A stretch of 44,836 bases of DNA from Methanotrichaceae archaeon (lineage in GTDB: Archaea > Halobacteriota > Methanosarcinia > Methanotrichales > Methanotrichaceae), in the NCBI GenBank assembly GCA_022865315.1, contig JALHSR010000127.1, forward strand, positions 1-44,836, in the 5' to 3' direction. Both the position numbers and the translations under genes were made by a program. How positions within the stretch are numbered: position 1 is the first letter of the stretch; each line of letters opens with the position of its first letter. The notes below the pieces were generated by a model, which was given only the letters and a program-made list of their open reading frames with translations, made no database searches and had not been told where the DNA came from. Below, piece by piece: positions 1 through 7,131 of this stretch.

Positions 1-146
1 AGCTCTAAGTGTTCAAAGGTAGGCGTGACTATCTCCGCGTAGCCCCACCTTTCCAGCTCATCCTGCATCTTCCTTCTTGCTGCTCCTCTTCGCCAAGCTT
101 CTTCTGGAAGGAAATCTCTCGTGCCTCTCGGTCTCTGGACGGTCAT
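1..146 (-). CDS. hisS: Histidyl-tRNA synthetase, N-terminal part (runs off the window)
   Basis: Charges tRNA-His with histidine in the cytoplasm. Only the first 48 codons are in the window; the gene continues beyond base 1. Read on the minus strand from ATG at 146, the protein opens with MTVQRPRGTRDFLPEEAWRR and goes on through WGYAEIVTPTFEHLE. This is the class II HisRS N-terminus: the RGTRDFLP signature, a helix, then motif 1 with its xxPTFE sequence. No other family begins this way. The codons are more GC-rich than the flanking DNA, as expected for a conserved core gene. It is divergent from the DUF131-like gene at 188, and a TATA-like box lies about 30 bp upstream of the ATG, which suggests a leaderless or nearly leaderless transcript. 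Confidence 0.9.
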   Translation of the reverse strand, partial: MTVQRPRGTRDFLPEEAWRRGAARRKMQDELERWGYAEIVTPTFEHLE

Positions 147-172
147 ATTCTTAGGAAAATATCACAAAACGC

Positions 173-184
173 CCTTATAGTTTA
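173..184 (-). promoter_or_regulatory. TATA-box candidate for hisS
   Basis: On the minus strand this reads AAACTATAAGGG. It is centred about 30 bp upstream of the hisS ATG at 146, the distance expected between an archaeal TATA box and a leaderless start. It partly overlaps the region just before the divergent gene at 188. Inference from position and sequence only. Confidence 0.4.
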
Positions 185-187
185 TGC

Positions 188-427
188 ATGTACCAAAGTT
201 GGATGAAACAAATGCTAGGTGCATCGCTGATAATCCTAGGATTACTTTGTATCTCAGCATCCCTGCTGCTTACAGGCTTCAACGGCAATGCAGCAATTGG
301 AGGAGTAATTTTTGTTGGCCCAATTCCGATAGTGTTCGGTTCCAGCCCGCAGATGGTGATTGCCTCAATTCTAATATCAATAGTTTTCATTATTATATCA
401 TTATTTTTATTTAGGGGTTGGAGATGA
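188..427 (+). CDS. Small membrane protein, DUF131/TIGR00304-like (first of two)
   Basis: Function unknown. The 79-residue protein has a first hydrophobic helix at about residues 9-30, a glycine-rich linker with the motif GGVIFVGPIPIVFGSS, and a second helix at about 55-75. The linker is the recognisable part: the same G-G-x-x-x-V-G-P-I-P-I-x-x-G-S motif occurs in the next gene, so the two are paralogues. It marks a family of small archaeal membrane proteins (DUF131). The start is uncertain: ATG 188, 203 and 212 are all possible, and none has a clear Shine-Dalgarno sequence. The gene runs divergently from hisS and overlaps the next gene by 4 bp, so the pair is probably co-transcribed and translationally coupled. 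Confidence 0.7.
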   Translation: MYQSWMKQMLGASLIILGLLCISASLLLTGFNGNAAIGGVIFVGPIPIVFGSSPQMVIASILISIVFIIISLFLFRGWR

Positions 428-705
428 CGGCATTATTTATTATTGGGTTAGTCCTAATACTTCTTGGTCTAGCGATTATGATTCTATCGATTTTTCCAGA
501 TCACACTGCTAAGAGCGGGTATCACAAACAATTTGATCGTAAAGAGCCAAGAATTCGGAAAAATGGGCATCGGATTAGAGGAGGAGCTGTCATAATGGTC
601 GGGCCCATACCAATAGCTGTGGGTTCGGATTCTAGGATAGTGCTTCTACTTATGTTTATGGCCTTGACGCTAATGATAATTTGGATCTTATTTTTAAAAG
701 CCTAA
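424..705 (+). CDS. Small membrane protein, DUF131/TIGR00304-like (second of two)
   Basis: Function unknown; paralogue of the preceding gene. The start is taken at ATG 424, because AGGGGTTGGAG just upstream is a good ribosome-binding site and an upstream in-frame TTG lies inside it. The 93-residue protein has a helix at about residues 3-22, a basic hydrophilic stretch at about 28-52, the family motif GGAVIMVGPIPIAVGSDS at about 56-73, and a second helix to the C-terminus. The charged stretch before the motif is absent from the first copy. It overlaps the first gene by 4 bp and ends 50 bp before the convergent secreted-protein gene. Confidence 0.75.
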   Translation: MTALFIIGLVLILLGLAIMILSIFPDHTAKSGYHKQFDRKEPRIRKNGHRIRGGAVIMVGPIPIAVGSDSRIVLLLMFMALTLMIIWILFLKA

Positions 706-755
706 TCAAAGTTTATTGAAATCGATATATTGTTACCTCTTGATGATCCGTCCCT

Positions 756-1481
756 TCAATCAAGCTTTTCTTGCACTTCAGAGAGATAATTAATTATCTG
801 GACTGGCTTAATAATGATATCAGAATTGGCTACGGCACTTCCACCTGGAACATTGTTTATGGCAGTTACCGTTATTCCAGTCACCTCAATGTTAAGATAA
901 TTGCCTGGATTTTTGTCTAAGAATGCTGAATTTCCATCAGGTTTATACTGCCCATCTGACTTTTTCAAACCTGATTCAACCGCATTTTCTACAAATCTCT
1001 CGAGAGCATAATCATTTTCGAATACATTTTTATTATCTCTTGGCATACCTCTAACTTGGATATCAACAAAATTGGCCTTTTTAGTTTCGTTTGTTTGAAG
1101 ATCTTCATAAATGATATTTCTGTTATCGATACAATTTATTGCTGTAAGATCCTGAACAATTTTTTGGGGAGTGGATTGATTCAAGATTATCTTATCATTT
1201 GACTGCATGTCTTGAGCTAAGACAAAATCGCTTTTTTTACCAAATTTTGATGCCCATAATTCAGAAGGCTTCATCATTTCTAGCAAAATACCTAAGTTAT
1301 CATTATTCTCTGTTGGTAGATTTATGCGATTTATGAAATTCGAATGATACATCTTCATTTCATAGAGAGGATCTGCTGAACTTGATGCTTGTGCTAGCAC
1401 AAGATCACAAAGATTGATATTAAGTATAATAAATATAATTACCGCCAGCCCGAGACTGGCGGATCTTGGCATTTGAACCAT
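756..1481 (-). CDS. Secreted protein, partner B of cassette 1
   Basis: Unrecognised. The 241-residue protein begins with a basic n-region and a hydrophobic segment (about residues 9-29) ending in VLAQA, which looks like a cleavable signal peptide. The mature part is hydrophilic and rich in Asn, Asp and Lys, with a single cysteine. The last 50 residues carry the motif IEVTGITVTAINNVPGGSAV followed by ANSDII and VQIIN. The same motif ends the 153-residue protein at 2261-2722, so the two are paralogues that share a C-terminal module but differ in length. It lies 32 bp downstream of the repeat protein at 1514-1945 and is probably in its operon. An exported or sheath/envelope role is inferred from the signal peptide and the partner gene. 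Confidence 0.75.
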   Translation of the reverse strand: MVQMPRSASLGLAVIIFIILNINLCDLVLAQASSSADPLYEMKMYHSNFINRINLPTENNDNLGILLEMMKPSELWASKFGKKSDFVLAQDMQSNDKIILNQSTPQKIVQDLTAINCIDNRNIIYEDLQTNETKKANFVDIQVRGMPRDNKNVFENDYALERFVENAVESGLKKSDGQYKPDGNSAFLDKNPGNYLNIEVTGITVTAINNVPGGSAVANSDIIIKPVQIINYLSEVQEKLD

Positions 1482-1513
1482 ACGACATATCCCTATTTGG
1501 AGATAATACCAAT

Positions 1514-1945
1514 TTATGCCTGGTTAGTCACGATTTTGACATTGTTCGTTGAAGTCGCTGCACCAAACGCAAGTGCATTTCTATTTCCAACGGCAATTGT
1601 CTCCAAATTGTTCTTGATGCAACAATCTTTGCAGGGAATGCTTGGATCTATTTGGCAGCAAACACAGGGACCTGTGTCCTGATTCTTCTTGATCTCCAAG
1701 TTATTTGTTGCAAAAGCTCTTTGTGCAAAAATCCCTACTGGCCAACCATTAGCCAATGCGAAATCATTTCCAACTTGAACTTGGTCTACATTGGTGTCGC
1801 CATCCAGCGCAAATACACCGCCTTCTGTCTCAAATATGCCTTGCCCTAGAATATCCGTTGCACCAGTTCCCACTTGAGCCGTAGCTGTAGCAGCGAAAGC
1901 TACCGCAACCAAAGCCAGCAAGAACAACAATCCTACTTTTTTCAT
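1514..1945 (-). CDS. Secreted Cys-containing beta-repeat protein, partner A of cassette 1
   Basis: Function unknown. Begins MKKVGLLFLLALVAVAFAA with a typical signal peptide ending near residue 24 (TATAQ). The mature protein has two similar units: NVDQVQVGNDFALANG followed by ATNNLEIKKNQ, and NLETIAVGNRNALAFG followed by STNNVKIVTNQ. Between them is a linker with the cysteine pattern CVCC...CKDCC. The spacing of N, Q, V-G-N, A-x-A and N-N resembles curlin-type strand-turn-strand repeats, which form amyloid beta-solenoids; this is resemblance, not homology. The start is firm: AGGGGTGA sits 4 nt before ATG. The paralogue at 2763-3215 has the same layout. It has its own promoter and is followed by partner B. 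Confidence 0.8.
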   Translation of the reverse strand: MKKVGLLFLLALVAVAFAATATAQVGTGATDILGQGIFETEGGVFALDGDTNVDQVQVGNDFALANGWPVGIFAQRAFATNNLEIKKNQDTGPCVCCQIDPSIPCKDCCIKNNLETIAVGNRNALAFGAATSTNNVKIVTNQA

Positions 1946-1994
1946 TTATTCACCCCTTAAAACTTTTTAGATTAAAACTAAATAACTTGCTGAT

Positions 1995-2012
1995 ATATTT
2001 ATACGTTTTGGT
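1995..2012 (-). promoter_or_regulatory. BRE/TATA promoter of cassette 1, in a 315-bp gene-free stretch (1946-2260)
   Basis: On the minus strand: CCAAAACGTATAAATA, an A-rich BRE-like segment followed by a good archaeal TATA box, about 50 bp upstream of the ATG at 1945. Cassette 2 has a matching element (CCAAAAAATATAAG). The rest of 1946-2260 is AT-rich, and I see no gene or repeat there. Confidence 0.6.
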
Positions 2013-2260
2013 GCTTTTTTTAACCATTTACGAAGAATTTTGTTGATATTTTCAATAAAAAATTTAACACCGAATATTCAAGACCAATAATAAGAGGCGA
2101 ATAGCATTTGATTATAGGAGATGTAGGTTGCAGAAATGTATATTGGAATATAATCAGAACTAATGGAAACATTAAATGCTAAATAAAAGCATAATAAAAA
2201 TAATATTATAATTAGAGTGCGCTTCAGAAATTGGTTAGTAAATTTATGATACTTAAATTA

Positions 2261-2722
2261 TTATTTAAGTTTCTCGCCAATCTCATCGTCAGGACCAATG
2301 AAATTAATGTACTGGACGGAATTCAAAATAATATCGGAATCCGCAATGGCATTTCCATTTTCCATCATATTAATGGCAATTACAGTAATGCCTTTAACCT
2401 CAATGCCCATAGAATTGCTGGTTACTCCTGATTCCAGAGGGCCTTCGTACCCCAGGTTTTGCTTCTTCTTATTATTCAAGGCCACTAATCCACCCAACGC
2501 TTTCGGACACCCTGGAACTATATTCTCCTTCATAATTTGAGGTCCTGAATTAAGCTGACAGGAGCTTAAGCATGTCGTTGGACGCAAAAACTGGGCATGA
2601 AATTCTTTAATTTGAAGCAGCGAATCAGATGTAGATTCTGCTTTGCATAGAGGACTAGAATAAATTAATAAAAAAACAAACCCAACCAACAACAAGTTGG
2701 TGGGTTTTAGGATCTTTTTCAT
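2261..2722 (-). CDS. Secreted protein, partner B of cassette 2
   Basis: Unrecognised; shorter paralogue of the 241-residue protein at 756-1481. The 153 residues start with MKKILKPTNLLLVGFVFLLI, a signal peptide ending near SSPLCKAES; the cysteine in LCKA does not clearly form a lipobox. The mature part has a cysteine cluster (TTCLSSC, then PGC) that the other copy lacks. The C-terminus repeats the shared motif as IEVKGITVIAINMMENGNAI followed by ADSDII and VQYIN. It lies 40 bp downstream of the repeat protein at 2763-3215, reproducing the A-B order of cassette 1. An exported envelope component is the best inference. Confidence 0.75.
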   Translation of the reverse strand: MKKILKPTNLLLVGFVFLLIYSSPLCKAESTSDSLLQIKEFHAQFLRPTTCLSSCQLNSGPQIMKENIVPGCPKALGGLVALNNKKKQNLGYEGPLESGVTSNSMGIEVKGITVIAINMMENGNAIADSDIILNSVQYINFIGPDDEIGEKLK

Positions 2723-2762
2723 GTGCGCGCCACTCGGTCAGAGAGATGTCCTCTTGATGCCT

Positions 2763-3215
2763 CTAAGTTTGAGTAGCCACTATTTTTACGTTGTTAGTCG
2801 CCCATGTTGATGGGCCGATGGCCGTAGCCGTTCGGGAGCCCACTTTGATCTGTTCTATATTAACCACCGAACAGCCATTCTTGCAGGCTTCGCAGTCAAG
2901 ACCTACTGAATTCTCTGTACAGCAGGGGGAACAATTGTCAACGGCGTGTTGACTCTTCTCTATGAGCAAATTGTTCGTCGCGTGAGGATCAGCTGCCCAT
3001 CCCCAACCAGGACCATAAGCAAACGCCTTGTCATTCCCAACTTCAAGTTGGTCAATGTTTGTATCCTGACCAGCTACGAATGTTATTGGATTGCTCAGAA
3101 ACTCTGCTTGTCCGAGAACGCTACAGTCGTCGCATCCGGAATTCTGTGCTATAGCCACAGCCGCGAACGATGCCAAAACCATGGCTACTGCCAAAATCAC
3201 TGCCATTTTTTTGAT
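2763..3215 (-). CDS. Secreted Cys-containing beta-repeat protein, partner A of cassette 2 (apparent ATC start)
   Basis: Paralogue of the protein at 1514-1945. Two repeat units are visible: NIDQLEVGNDKAFAYG with ATNNLLIEKSQ, and NIEQIKVGSRTATAIG with ATNNVKIVATQ. A linker with CSPCC...CEACKNGC separates them, and an extra CDDC follows the signal peptide. The first ATG (3206) would give a signal peptide with no positive n-region and a ribosome-binding site too far away. Three codons upstream, at 3215, an ATC lies exactly 4 nt after GGGGTGA, in the position of the ATG in cassette 1 (GGGGTGA-4 nt-ATG-AAA-AAA versus GGGGTGA-4 nt-ATC-AAA-AAA). ATC is therefore proposed as the start, giving the n-region MKKMAV. 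If it is not used, the coding region is 2763-3206. Confidence 0.78.
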   Translation of the reverse strand: MKKMAVILAVAMVLASFAAVAIAQNSGCDDCSVLGQAEFLSNPITFVAGQDTNIDQLEVGNDKAFAYGPGWGWAADPHATNNLLIEKSQHAVDNCSPCCTENSVGLDCEACKNGCSVVNIEQIKVGSRTATAIGPSTWATNNVKIVATQT

Positions 3216-3642
3216 AGTCTCACCCCATACATCCTTTAATTTAAACGTGTGTATGCATTAATTGTACTTATATTTTTTGGTAAGACATATTAGAATCAAG
3301 ATTTCACCAATGGACATTCTATTCCATATATTTCAACCTTTTTAGGTATTGAAGTGAAATATAAGATTACATGCTGAAAAAGGGATTATTTAACGCCCAT
3401 TTAATCTTTTTAGGTATGATTTTGTGTTAAAGCAAGAATTCTGGGATCAAATTTGGAAATAGAGTTTGATAGACAATATAATTATTTTGGTATGCTATAT
3501 TATAATAAAGTTTAGACTGTCTTGACTAGGATGTTGTTGGGGCATACAAATAACAATTTGAAAGTTTAAGCTACGCTCTTTCTGCCCCTTCTTTGCTACC
3601 CTTCTAAAAGTATAATATGGATGAATGTATATAAATCTTTTT
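3216..3642. other. 427-bp AT-rich gene-free stretch with promoter of cassette 2 and repeated TTTTAGGTA-like motifs
   Basis: Separates cassette 2 from the PolD subunit gene. It holds the cassette 2 promoter at 3266-3282 and four similar short motifs: TTTTTTGGTA near 3274, TTTTTAGGTA at 3339-3348, TTTTTAGGTA at about 3407-3416, and TTTTGGTA at about 3485-3492, spaced roughly 65-80 bp. The first and last sit in longer imperfect repeats that continue with ATATTA and AAG. No protein-coding gene is evident. Confidence 0.5.
3266..3282 (-). promoter_or_regulatory. BRE/TATA promoter of cassette 2
   Basis: On the minus strand: TACCAAAAAATATAAGT, an A-rich BRE followed by TATA, about 50 bp upstream of the proposed start at 3215. 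It matches the promoter of cassette 1 in both sequence and distance, so each cassette probably has its own transcript. Confidence 0.65.
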
Positions 3643-5133
3643 CTAAGCAAACAAGAGTTTCCTTACCTTCATAGTGGCCAAATCCACTATGGGTACCGCG
3701 GCAGGAGTGGGATGGATATTCATTTTTTTCTGAAACTCCGTTTGAGCTTGCCAGGTTCCACTGTTTATGACCGCCACTCCCTTATAACGCGCGATGCCCA
3801 CCGTGTGAACATGCCCGCAATGAAGTATAGCCGGTAAACGCGAAATAACATAATGATCCTCTTGCTCCGGAGCAATGGATACCCGGCTGCCATAGATTGG
3901 AGATAAATGCCGTCTCCTCAACATCTCTACCATAGCTTTCTCCGGAGATGCGTAAGAGAGTCCAGGAATTCGTAGGACGAAATCATCTATGCTACGACCA
4001 TGATATATCAAAAAGGGAATGCCACCAAGACAAATCCGGGTGGGATTTCCCACAAAAGTAAAATCGCTTCTGAAAAACTTGCAAACCGTCTCTGGCAATG
4101 CCGGTTGGGGTTCCGCCTGCCTAACTATGTCATGGTTGCCTGGTGAAATTACTATATTTATCCCTTGACGAATGCTATTAAAACATTCAGCAGCTTTCTG
4201 ATACTGCTCATAGATATCTTTTATAGCCAGGTCGGACTCTTGACCAGGATAGATGCCTATTCCGTCTGCAACGTCGCCTGCTACCACAATATGATCGACT
4301 TGCGAAGCTAAACCTGATGGATCATCGACATCGCCATTCAACCAGCTCACGAACCTCAACCAAGCTTCCTCCATGAAAAATTTGCTGCCTACATGTAGAT
4401 CAGATAGAAGCAGAGCGTAACCTCTGCCGTTTTCTAGGATTTGATTTTGGTTTGGTACGTCTGGCCAGATAAGATTCTTAACGAATATCCTTCCATTTCC
4501 GTCTGACATGCCCGTCACACCTAGAACTTCATCTGGCAAGATAAACGAGGACTTTTCGAATATCTCTGAGTCCTTTTGAATTAGAGCTGTAACCATCCCT
4601 GTCGGGTCCTCCAGCTCCACTATGCGGTTTCCTTTATGTGTTGTTTTCACATCCATAACCATGCCAATTATAGTGACCTCTCTGCCAGCCGTATTCCTTC
4701 TCAAACTCTCCATGGGCCTGGCACTAAGCCGATTAGCAAGTATCTCACGAAGTTTTGCATAACGATCTCGAAAATATCTTACAAAATCGTTGTATTCTCC
4801 AGTGCAGGTTGAACGGCCTGTTATATCAGCCCCTATTTCGATATCTTGATTTAATTTAGCCGTCCCCGCAAGTGTATATGGCGTACAATGATCCAACGAT
4901 TCCTGGTTGTTTTTTGAATCAAAAAAAAGAGTGCTCTTTATCCCGGTTGGGGCTAATGATGATTGTCCTAGGTTCGAAATGTGGGAAGAATCTATAACGG
5001 ATACTGCTAGATCAAGGTTGCTCAGAAGAGATTTTATTAGCTCCTCTTTAGCAGGATGAGACTTAATCAGTTCAAGAGCTTTGGGATCTAGCTGGTAGCC
5101 TTGATCAGCAAACCTCTGCACAATCTCAAACAT
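3643..5133 (-). CDS. polB: DNA polymerase D (PolII) small subunit DP1
   Basis: Exonuclease/accessory subunit of the euryarchaeal replicative polymerase PolD, paired with the large subunit DP2 (not in the window). The C-terminal half is a calcineurin-like phosphoesterase: SDLHVGSKF (about residue 245), AGDVADGIG (about 287), PGNHDIVR (about 332), HCGHVH and NSGTWQAQTEF near the end. These are the metal ligands for 3'-5' exonuclease activity and all are intact. An OB-fold segment (VTIIGMVMDV...IVELEDPTG) lies at about 153-185. I chose ATG 5133 (MFEIVQRFADQGYQLDP), giving 496 residues, the usual family length; an upstream in-frame start at 5217 would run into the divergent signal peptidase gene. 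N-terminal residues 50-120 are poorly conserved, as is normal. Confidence 0.93.
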   Translation of the reverse strand: MFEIVQRFADQGYQLDPKALELIKSHPAKEELIKSLLSNLDLAVSVIDSSHISNLGQSSLAPTGIKSTLFFDSKNNQESLDHCTPYTLAGTAKLNQDIEIGADITGRSTCTGEYNDFVRYFRDRYAKLREILANRLSARPMESLRRNTAGREVTIIGMVMDVKTTHKGNRIVELEDPTGMVTALIQKDSEIFEKSSFILPDEVLGVTGMSDGNGRIFVKNLIWPDVPNQNQILENGRGYALLLSDLHVGSKFFMEEAWLRFVSWLNGDVDDPSGLASQVDHIVVAGDVADGIGIYPGQESDLAIKDIYEQYQKAAECFNSIRQGINIVISPGNHDIVRQAEPQPALPETVCKFFRSDFTFVGNPTRICLGGIPFLIYHGRSIDDFVLRIPGLSYASPEKAMVEMLRRRHLSPIYGSRVSIAPEQEDHYVISRLPAILHCGHVHTVGIARYKGVAVINSGTWQAQTEFQKKMNIHPTPAAVPIVDLATMKVRKLLFA

Positions 5134-5173
5134 TGAAAGAGTATAAGAATGTACAGGCTGATAAATCTGGCCG

Positions 5174-5935
5174 ATGAATATCAAAGAGCGGCTAGACAAG
5201 CTACCAGGGTTTGTCAACGATATACTTTTTGTAATAATTGTAGTGGGGATTGTCTCGATTCTCTCTCAGTTAGCGTTGGGCTTGTGGACTCCTATGGTTG
5301 CTGTAGAGTCGGGAAGCATGGTACCTAACCTGAACATTGGCGATATTATAGTAGTACAAGGAGCTTCGCGGACAGATGTAATTACTTGGGAACGAGGAGA
5401 GGAGATTGGTTATAAGTCCTTTAATCTCCCAGGCGATGTCATACTTTACAGACCTTATGGCAAGGATAAACCAAACCTCTTGGACCAAGGAAAGTCCATA
5501 CTGGGTCTTTCCATATCCCCCAAAAAAGCCACACCTATAATCCATCGGGCACTATGGCATATTGAAGAGGGGGAACCCATGTGGAATGGCGGCCCTCCAG
5601 CAACATTTTCGGGTTATATTACGAAGGGAGATCACAACGAGTTAATAGACCAACAGGCGGGTCGAATCTTTGGCTTGACCAATCTTACATATTTGGCCGA
5701 ACACAAGAAGGAAATCAGAAAAGTCGGTAACTCCACTTTTCTGGATGAGGGAACTGGATTAATAATCTATGAGATCGACAACAAGAGCTATGTAGGTGAG
5801 GGCATAAGTTATCTTACTCCAGTCAAACAGGATTGGGTAATAGGCGTTGCTCGTGCCAAAATCCCAATAGTGGGATATATCAGGCTTCTGCCCAACATCA
5901 TAGCTGGTCAGATCCAAAAGCTGCTCAAAGGTTAG
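5174..5935 (+). CDS. Signal peptidase I, archaeal/ER type
   Basis: Removes signal peptides from Sec-exported proteins at the cytoplasmic membrane; the secreted cassettes at 756-3215 would be typical substrates. An N-terminal membrane helix (about residues 17-38) is followed by the catalytic motif VESGSMVPNLNIGD with the nucleophile at Ser48. A histidine replaces the bacterial lysine, probably His124 in IIHRALWH. The family motif YITKGDHNE (about 149-157) supplies the aspartate. A second hydrophobic stretch near the C-terminus may re-enter the membrane. It is divergent from the PolD subunit (40 bp apart) and overlaps the 3' end of flpA by 4 bp on the opposite strand. Confidence 0.92.
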   Translation: MNIKERLDKLPGFVNDILFVIIVVGIVSILSQLALGLWTPMVAVESGSMVPNLNIGDIIVVQGASRTDVITWERGEEIGYKSFNLPGDVILYRPYGKDKPNLLDQGKSILGLSISPKKATPIIHRALWHIEEGEPMWNGGPPATFSGYITKGDHNELIDQQAGRIFGLTNLTYLAEHKKEIRKVGNSTFLDEGTGLIIYEIDNKSYVGEGISYLTPVKQDWVIGVARAKIPIVGYIRLLPNIIAGQIQKLLKG

Positions 5936-6600
5936 ATTTTTCTGGCCACCACAGCTAGATGGTCGTGATGATAAGGATGCAGATCTGATGTAATAAGAAC
6001 CTCCAAGCCGTTGAGCTTCTCAATTTCTCTGCTATAGATCTCTTTTGGCGAGGCTACAACATCTATGGATCTAGCTTTTATCATCAAAATCAAAATACCT
6101 CGTGGCTGCAGGTACATATCACAATTAAGGCTAGCTATCTCCGATTGATTTCTCTGAGCAACATCCTGATAAATCAGATCTACTTGTTCCACCAAACGAC
6201 AATAACTCTCAGGCTTCGACGCATCAGCCAAAACTGGAACTATATTATCTCGGATTTCGCAGAGCCTTAGCAGGTCTTGCATGGTACGAGGAGAGAATTC
6301 AACCGCATAAACTAAGCCATGGCGCACAATGTCACTTATGTGACTGACCGTTGTTCCCGTTGCTGCTCCTAGGTAAAGGACCTTGGATGTTTCATCAAGA
6401 ATTTTTTCCTTTCCCAACCATTTTTTTGGTCCAACTTTCAGAAAAAGCGCGGAAAACTTGGACCTATTAGGATCCCAGAGACGATAGCCTTCTACAAAAC
6501 GTTCTCCATAAACTGATATGTTTGTATCCGATCTGGTGGCCAACCTTTTTTGACCATCAAGCTCCAAAAGGTAGACTCCAGGCAGGACCTCCTCAGGCAT
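5932..6600 (-). CDS. flpA: Fibrillarin-like rRNA/tRNA 2'-O-methyltransferase
   Basis: SAM-dependent methyltransferase of box C/D RNPs, working with Nop5 and L7Ae to 2'-O-methylate rRNA and tRNA. Family landmarks: the N-terminal beta domain with YGERF and YRLWDPNRSKF, the SAM loop VLYLGAATGTTVSHISDIV, then YAVEFSPRTM, VLADASKP, IYQDVAQRNQ (catalytic Asp) and LMIKARSIDV (catalytic Lys). C-terminal DLHPYHHDHLAVV is typical. At 222 residues it is normal length. In many archaea flpA follows nop5; here it follows nikR with a 2-bp gap instead, so this linkage is unusual. It converges with the signal peptidase gene. Confidence 0.95.
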   Translation of the reverse strand: MPEEVLPGVYLLELDGQKRLATRSDTNISVYGERFVEGYRLWDPNRSKFSALFLKVGPKKWLGKEKILDETSKVLYLGAATGTTVSHISDIVRHGLVYAVEFSPRTMQDLLRLCEIRDNIVPVLADASKPESYCRLVEQVDLIYQDVAQRNQSEIASLNCDMYLQPRGILILMIKARSIDVVASPKEIYSREIEKLNGLEVLITSDLHPYHHDHLAVVARKI

Positions 6601-6602
6601 GG

Positions 6603-7037
6603 CTATAGCTCTTTACCCATCGAAGTAGTTGTAAGCTTGACATGTTTCACACCTTTAAGGGACATCATCTTCTCAGCCGCCTTCCTGACATCTAATCCGT
6701 CTCCCTTGAGCACTACTACTTCCAGACAATTATCGTGATCTAGGTGTACATGTAAGCTAGATTGTATAATGGAACCAAACTCATGCCGAATATCGGTTAG
6801 GTTGTCCACCAGCCCTCTTTGAGAATGGGCGTATACCAAAGTTATGACACCTACGCGCTCGCCATGAACATCGGTCATCCATTCATAATGAACGATATAG
6901 TTCCTGATGGCGTCTCTGATGCCCTCTGATCGGGAAGAATACCCTCGTTGCAATATTATATTATCGAATCTTGTTAGCAGTTTCTCGGGGAGCGAAACGC
7001 CAATTCTCATCAGCTCTTGTTCCATATTTAATCGCAC
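6603..7037 (-). CDS. nikR: Nickel-responsive transcriptional regulator NikR
   Basis: Ribbon-helix-helix DNA-binding protein that senses Ni(II) and controls nickel uptake or nickel-enzyme genes. Residues about 9-50 form the RHH domain ([18 protein letters not shown]). The C-terminal ACT-like domain has the nickel-site pattern [11 protein letters not shown], matching the H-x-H-x5-C ligands of known NikR; the fourth ligand may be the His in IRHEF. Length 144 is usual. The start may be ATG 7037 or the ATG four codons later. It is co-directional with flpA and divergent from the gene at 7132; the 94-bp spacer contains an inverted repeat that could be its operator. Nickel demand fits a methanogen (methyl-CoM reductase, CODH, hydrogenase), but that is context only. 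Confidence 0.92.
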   Translation of the reverse strand: MRLNMEQELMRIGVSLPEKLLTRFDNIILQRGYSSRSEGIRDAIRNYIVHYEWMTDVHGERVGVITLVYAHSQRGLVDNLTDIRHEFGSIIQSSLHVHLDHDNCLEVVVLKGDGLDVRKAAEKMMSLKGVKHVKLTTTSMGKEL

Positions 7038-7082
7038 TCTTTACTCACATCAAATAGTAATAAATTTAATGGAAAGATATCA

Positions 7083-7123
7083 AACTGCGAACCGCAAAAG
7101 ATTTCCCTTTCGATCTCGCAGTT
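7083..7123. promoter_or_regulatory. Inverted repeat between nikR and the GATase-like gene
   Basis: AACTGCGA (7083-7090) and its exact reverse complement TCGCAGTT (7116-7123) are separated by 25 bp, so the half-sites are 33 bp centre to centre, about three helical turns on one face. It could be an operator for NikR or another dimeric regulator, or a hairpin in the 5' UTR of the gene at 7132, since the right arm ends 8 bp before its ATG. It does not match the known bacterial NikR half-site. Confidence 0.45.
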
Positions 7124-7131
7124 AGGGTATT

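Noticed and set aside
7083-7123. Reading the inverted repeat as a classical NikR operator
   Set aside because: Half-site sequence and spacing differ from the known bacterial operator; kept only as a candidate site.
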